Below are positions 6,911 through 7,457 of a stretch of DNA of 7,457 nucleotides, piece by piece; positions within the stretch are counted from its first letter, which is position 1, and the number at the start of each line of letters is the position of its first letter. The position numbers and the translations under genes were made by a program. This DNA comes from Bordetella parapertussis (GTDB lineage: Bacteria > Pseudomonadota > Gammaproteobacteria > Burkholderiales > Burkholderiaceae_B): NCBI GenBank assembly GCA_945882005.1, contig CAMCWG010000145.1:1-7457 (forward strand), written 5' to 3'. The notes under the pieces are model-generated. The model searched no databases. It had not been told where the DNA came from and saw nothing but the letters and a program-made list of their open reading frames with translations.

Positions 6911-7054
6911 CCCGTAAAAGTGGTCTCAAAGCCCGTTTGTCTCAAAACCTCATGACTTTTTGGACGTCGGTTCGGAGGTTTGTCGCTGGTGGTTTTGGCG
7001 AGAAAGCTGTGAACCTTGGTGAACGGAAGTTAGTTGTCCTGATCGTTTTGGCTG
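6911..7054. other. non-coding stretch with short repeats between the hairpins and the nuclease-like gene
   Basis: I see no convincing gene here on either strand. The direct repeat GTCTCAAA occurs at 6923-6930 and 6939-6946, 16 bp apart. An imperfect 20-bp dyad overlaps the second copy at 6943-6962: CAAAACCTCA against TGACTTTTTG, 8 of 10 positions complementary, centred on TCATGA. It lies downstream of the leftward gene's stop, so it would be 3' sequence for that gene. It may be a remnant end of an element, an operator for something lost, or chance. Confidence 0.35.
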
Positions 7055-7457
7055 TCAGCCGGTGATGAACAGGTTAAGCCTGTTTGCAATTCGCTCGCGA
7101 CGGACCTCGAGGAACCTCTTGTAGGCGGGGGTGTCCAGGAGCTCTGGATCCAACGGTATCTCTTGGACGCTGAATCCCTCTTCGCCACTCTTTGCCGCAA
7201 AAAAGGCAAGGTACTCTTTTGGCGGCTTGTCGCTGATGACGCGGTTGGTCTTGCCACCAATGAAGGCCAAATTAGATATGTCGTCGGCCTCGCGTGAAAT
7301 CACGCCCGCCTTGGTGAGCACAGCCTTAGGAAAGATGTGGTGGAACTGAAGGCGATGCTGAACGCCGCTATGGTCAAGTGCAATCGTCAAGTTGGAGTGC
7401 CAGTCTTTTGCACCGGCTGACCTGAAGGCCAAGAACATCGTTTTGAACAAGGCACTA
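7055..7457 (-). CDS. DUF262/DUF1524 (GmrSD-like, HNH-type nuclease) family protein, C-terminal part only
   Basis: Only the last 133 codons are in the window; the frame stays open through the right edge, so the gene starts beyond it. The visible part matches what I recognise as a DUF1524 domain: RLQFHHIFPKAVL, the His-His/Pro-Lys core of the HNH-like fold, then READDISNLAFIGGKTNR and ISDKPPKEYLAFF, with the conserved asparagines expected about 30 residues after the histidines. In this family an N-terminal DUF262 ParB/sulfiredoxin-like nucleotide-binding domain usually precedes it, as in GmrSD, a type IV restriction enzyme that cuts modified phage DNA. That domain is not visible here, so two-domain architecture and a defence role are inference. 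The TGA stop is at 7057-7055. It is convergent with the tRNA-Ser gene. Confidence 0.75.
   Translation of the reverse strand, partial: SALFKTMFLAFRSAGAKDWHSNLTIALDHSGVQHRLQFHHIFPKAVLTKAGVISREADDISNLAFIGGKTNRVISDKPPKEYLAFFAAKSGEEGFSVQEIPLDPELLDTPAYKRFLEVRRERIANRLNLFITG

Noticed and set aside
6474..6929. 151-codon open frame on the minus strand
   Set aside because: It runs antisense through riboflavin synthase and straight through the tRNA-Ser gene and its terminator. Its sequence has no recognisable domain, so it is a shadow.
7131..7349. 72-codon open frame on the plus strand opposite the nuclease-like gene
   Set aside because: The minus-strand frame has clear DUF1524 motifs, and the plus frame is its antisense shadow.
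6779..7457. Second attachment repeat of the tRNA 3' end inside the window
   Set aside because: I found no second copy of the T-arm or acceptor sequence in the 650 bp to the right edge.

Overview
The window looks like a chromosomal segment of a betaproteobacterium, most likely Burkholderiales. This rests on gene order (anmK / M23 peptidase / tyrS, then glyA-nrdR-ribD-riboflavin synthase) and on my recollection of the protein families, not on a database search. Base composition looks a little above 50 % GC by eye. Nearly all of it is conserved housekeeping sequence. The accessory-looking part is the right end, beyond a tRNA-Ser gene.

Layout: (1) 1-1603, minus strand: an envelope pair. A membrane-anchored M23 metallopeptidase of the MepM/OapA-LysM type is followed 8 nt downstream by anmK (anhydro-N-acetylmuramic acid kinase), which runs off the left edge. 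One cuts the peptidoglycan and the other recycles sugar from the turnover products. (2) 1604-1769: a divergent intergenic region with an imperfect dyad. (3) 1770-6671, plus strand: tyrS (TyrZ-type tyrosyl-tRNA synthetase with KMSKS and a C-terminal S4 domain), glyA (serine hydroxymethyltransferase), nrdR (zinc-finger/ATP-cone repressor of ribonucleotide reductase genes), ribD (bifunctional deaminase/reductase) and riboflavin synthase. nrdR and ribD overlap by one base (TAATG), and riboflavin synthase starts on the base after the ribD stop, so these three are very probably one translationally coupled unit. glyA may belong to it too, separated by a stem-loop. (4) 6652-6875: a tRNA-Ser(GGA) gene with its own extended -10 promoter at the end of riboflavin synthase and a GC-rich hairpin terminator. 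(5) 6876-7457: a short non-coding stretch with a perfect inverted repeat and a direct repeat, then the C-terminal end of a minus-strand DUF262/DUF1524 (GmrSD-like, HNH-type) nuclease-family gene that enters from the right edge.

How the genes work together: glyA supplies one-carbon units and glycine, NrdR tunes deoxynucleotide synthesis, and RibD plus riboflavin synthase make riboflavin. Other riboflavin genes often found next (ribBA, ribH, nusB) do not follow here, because the tRNA gene and the nuclease-like gene do. I found no CRISPR array, insertion sequence or integrase in the window, and nothing that amounts to a new multi-gene system. The point most worth following up is whether the tRNA-Ser 3' end is the edge of a genomic island carrying the DUF262/DUF1524 gene.
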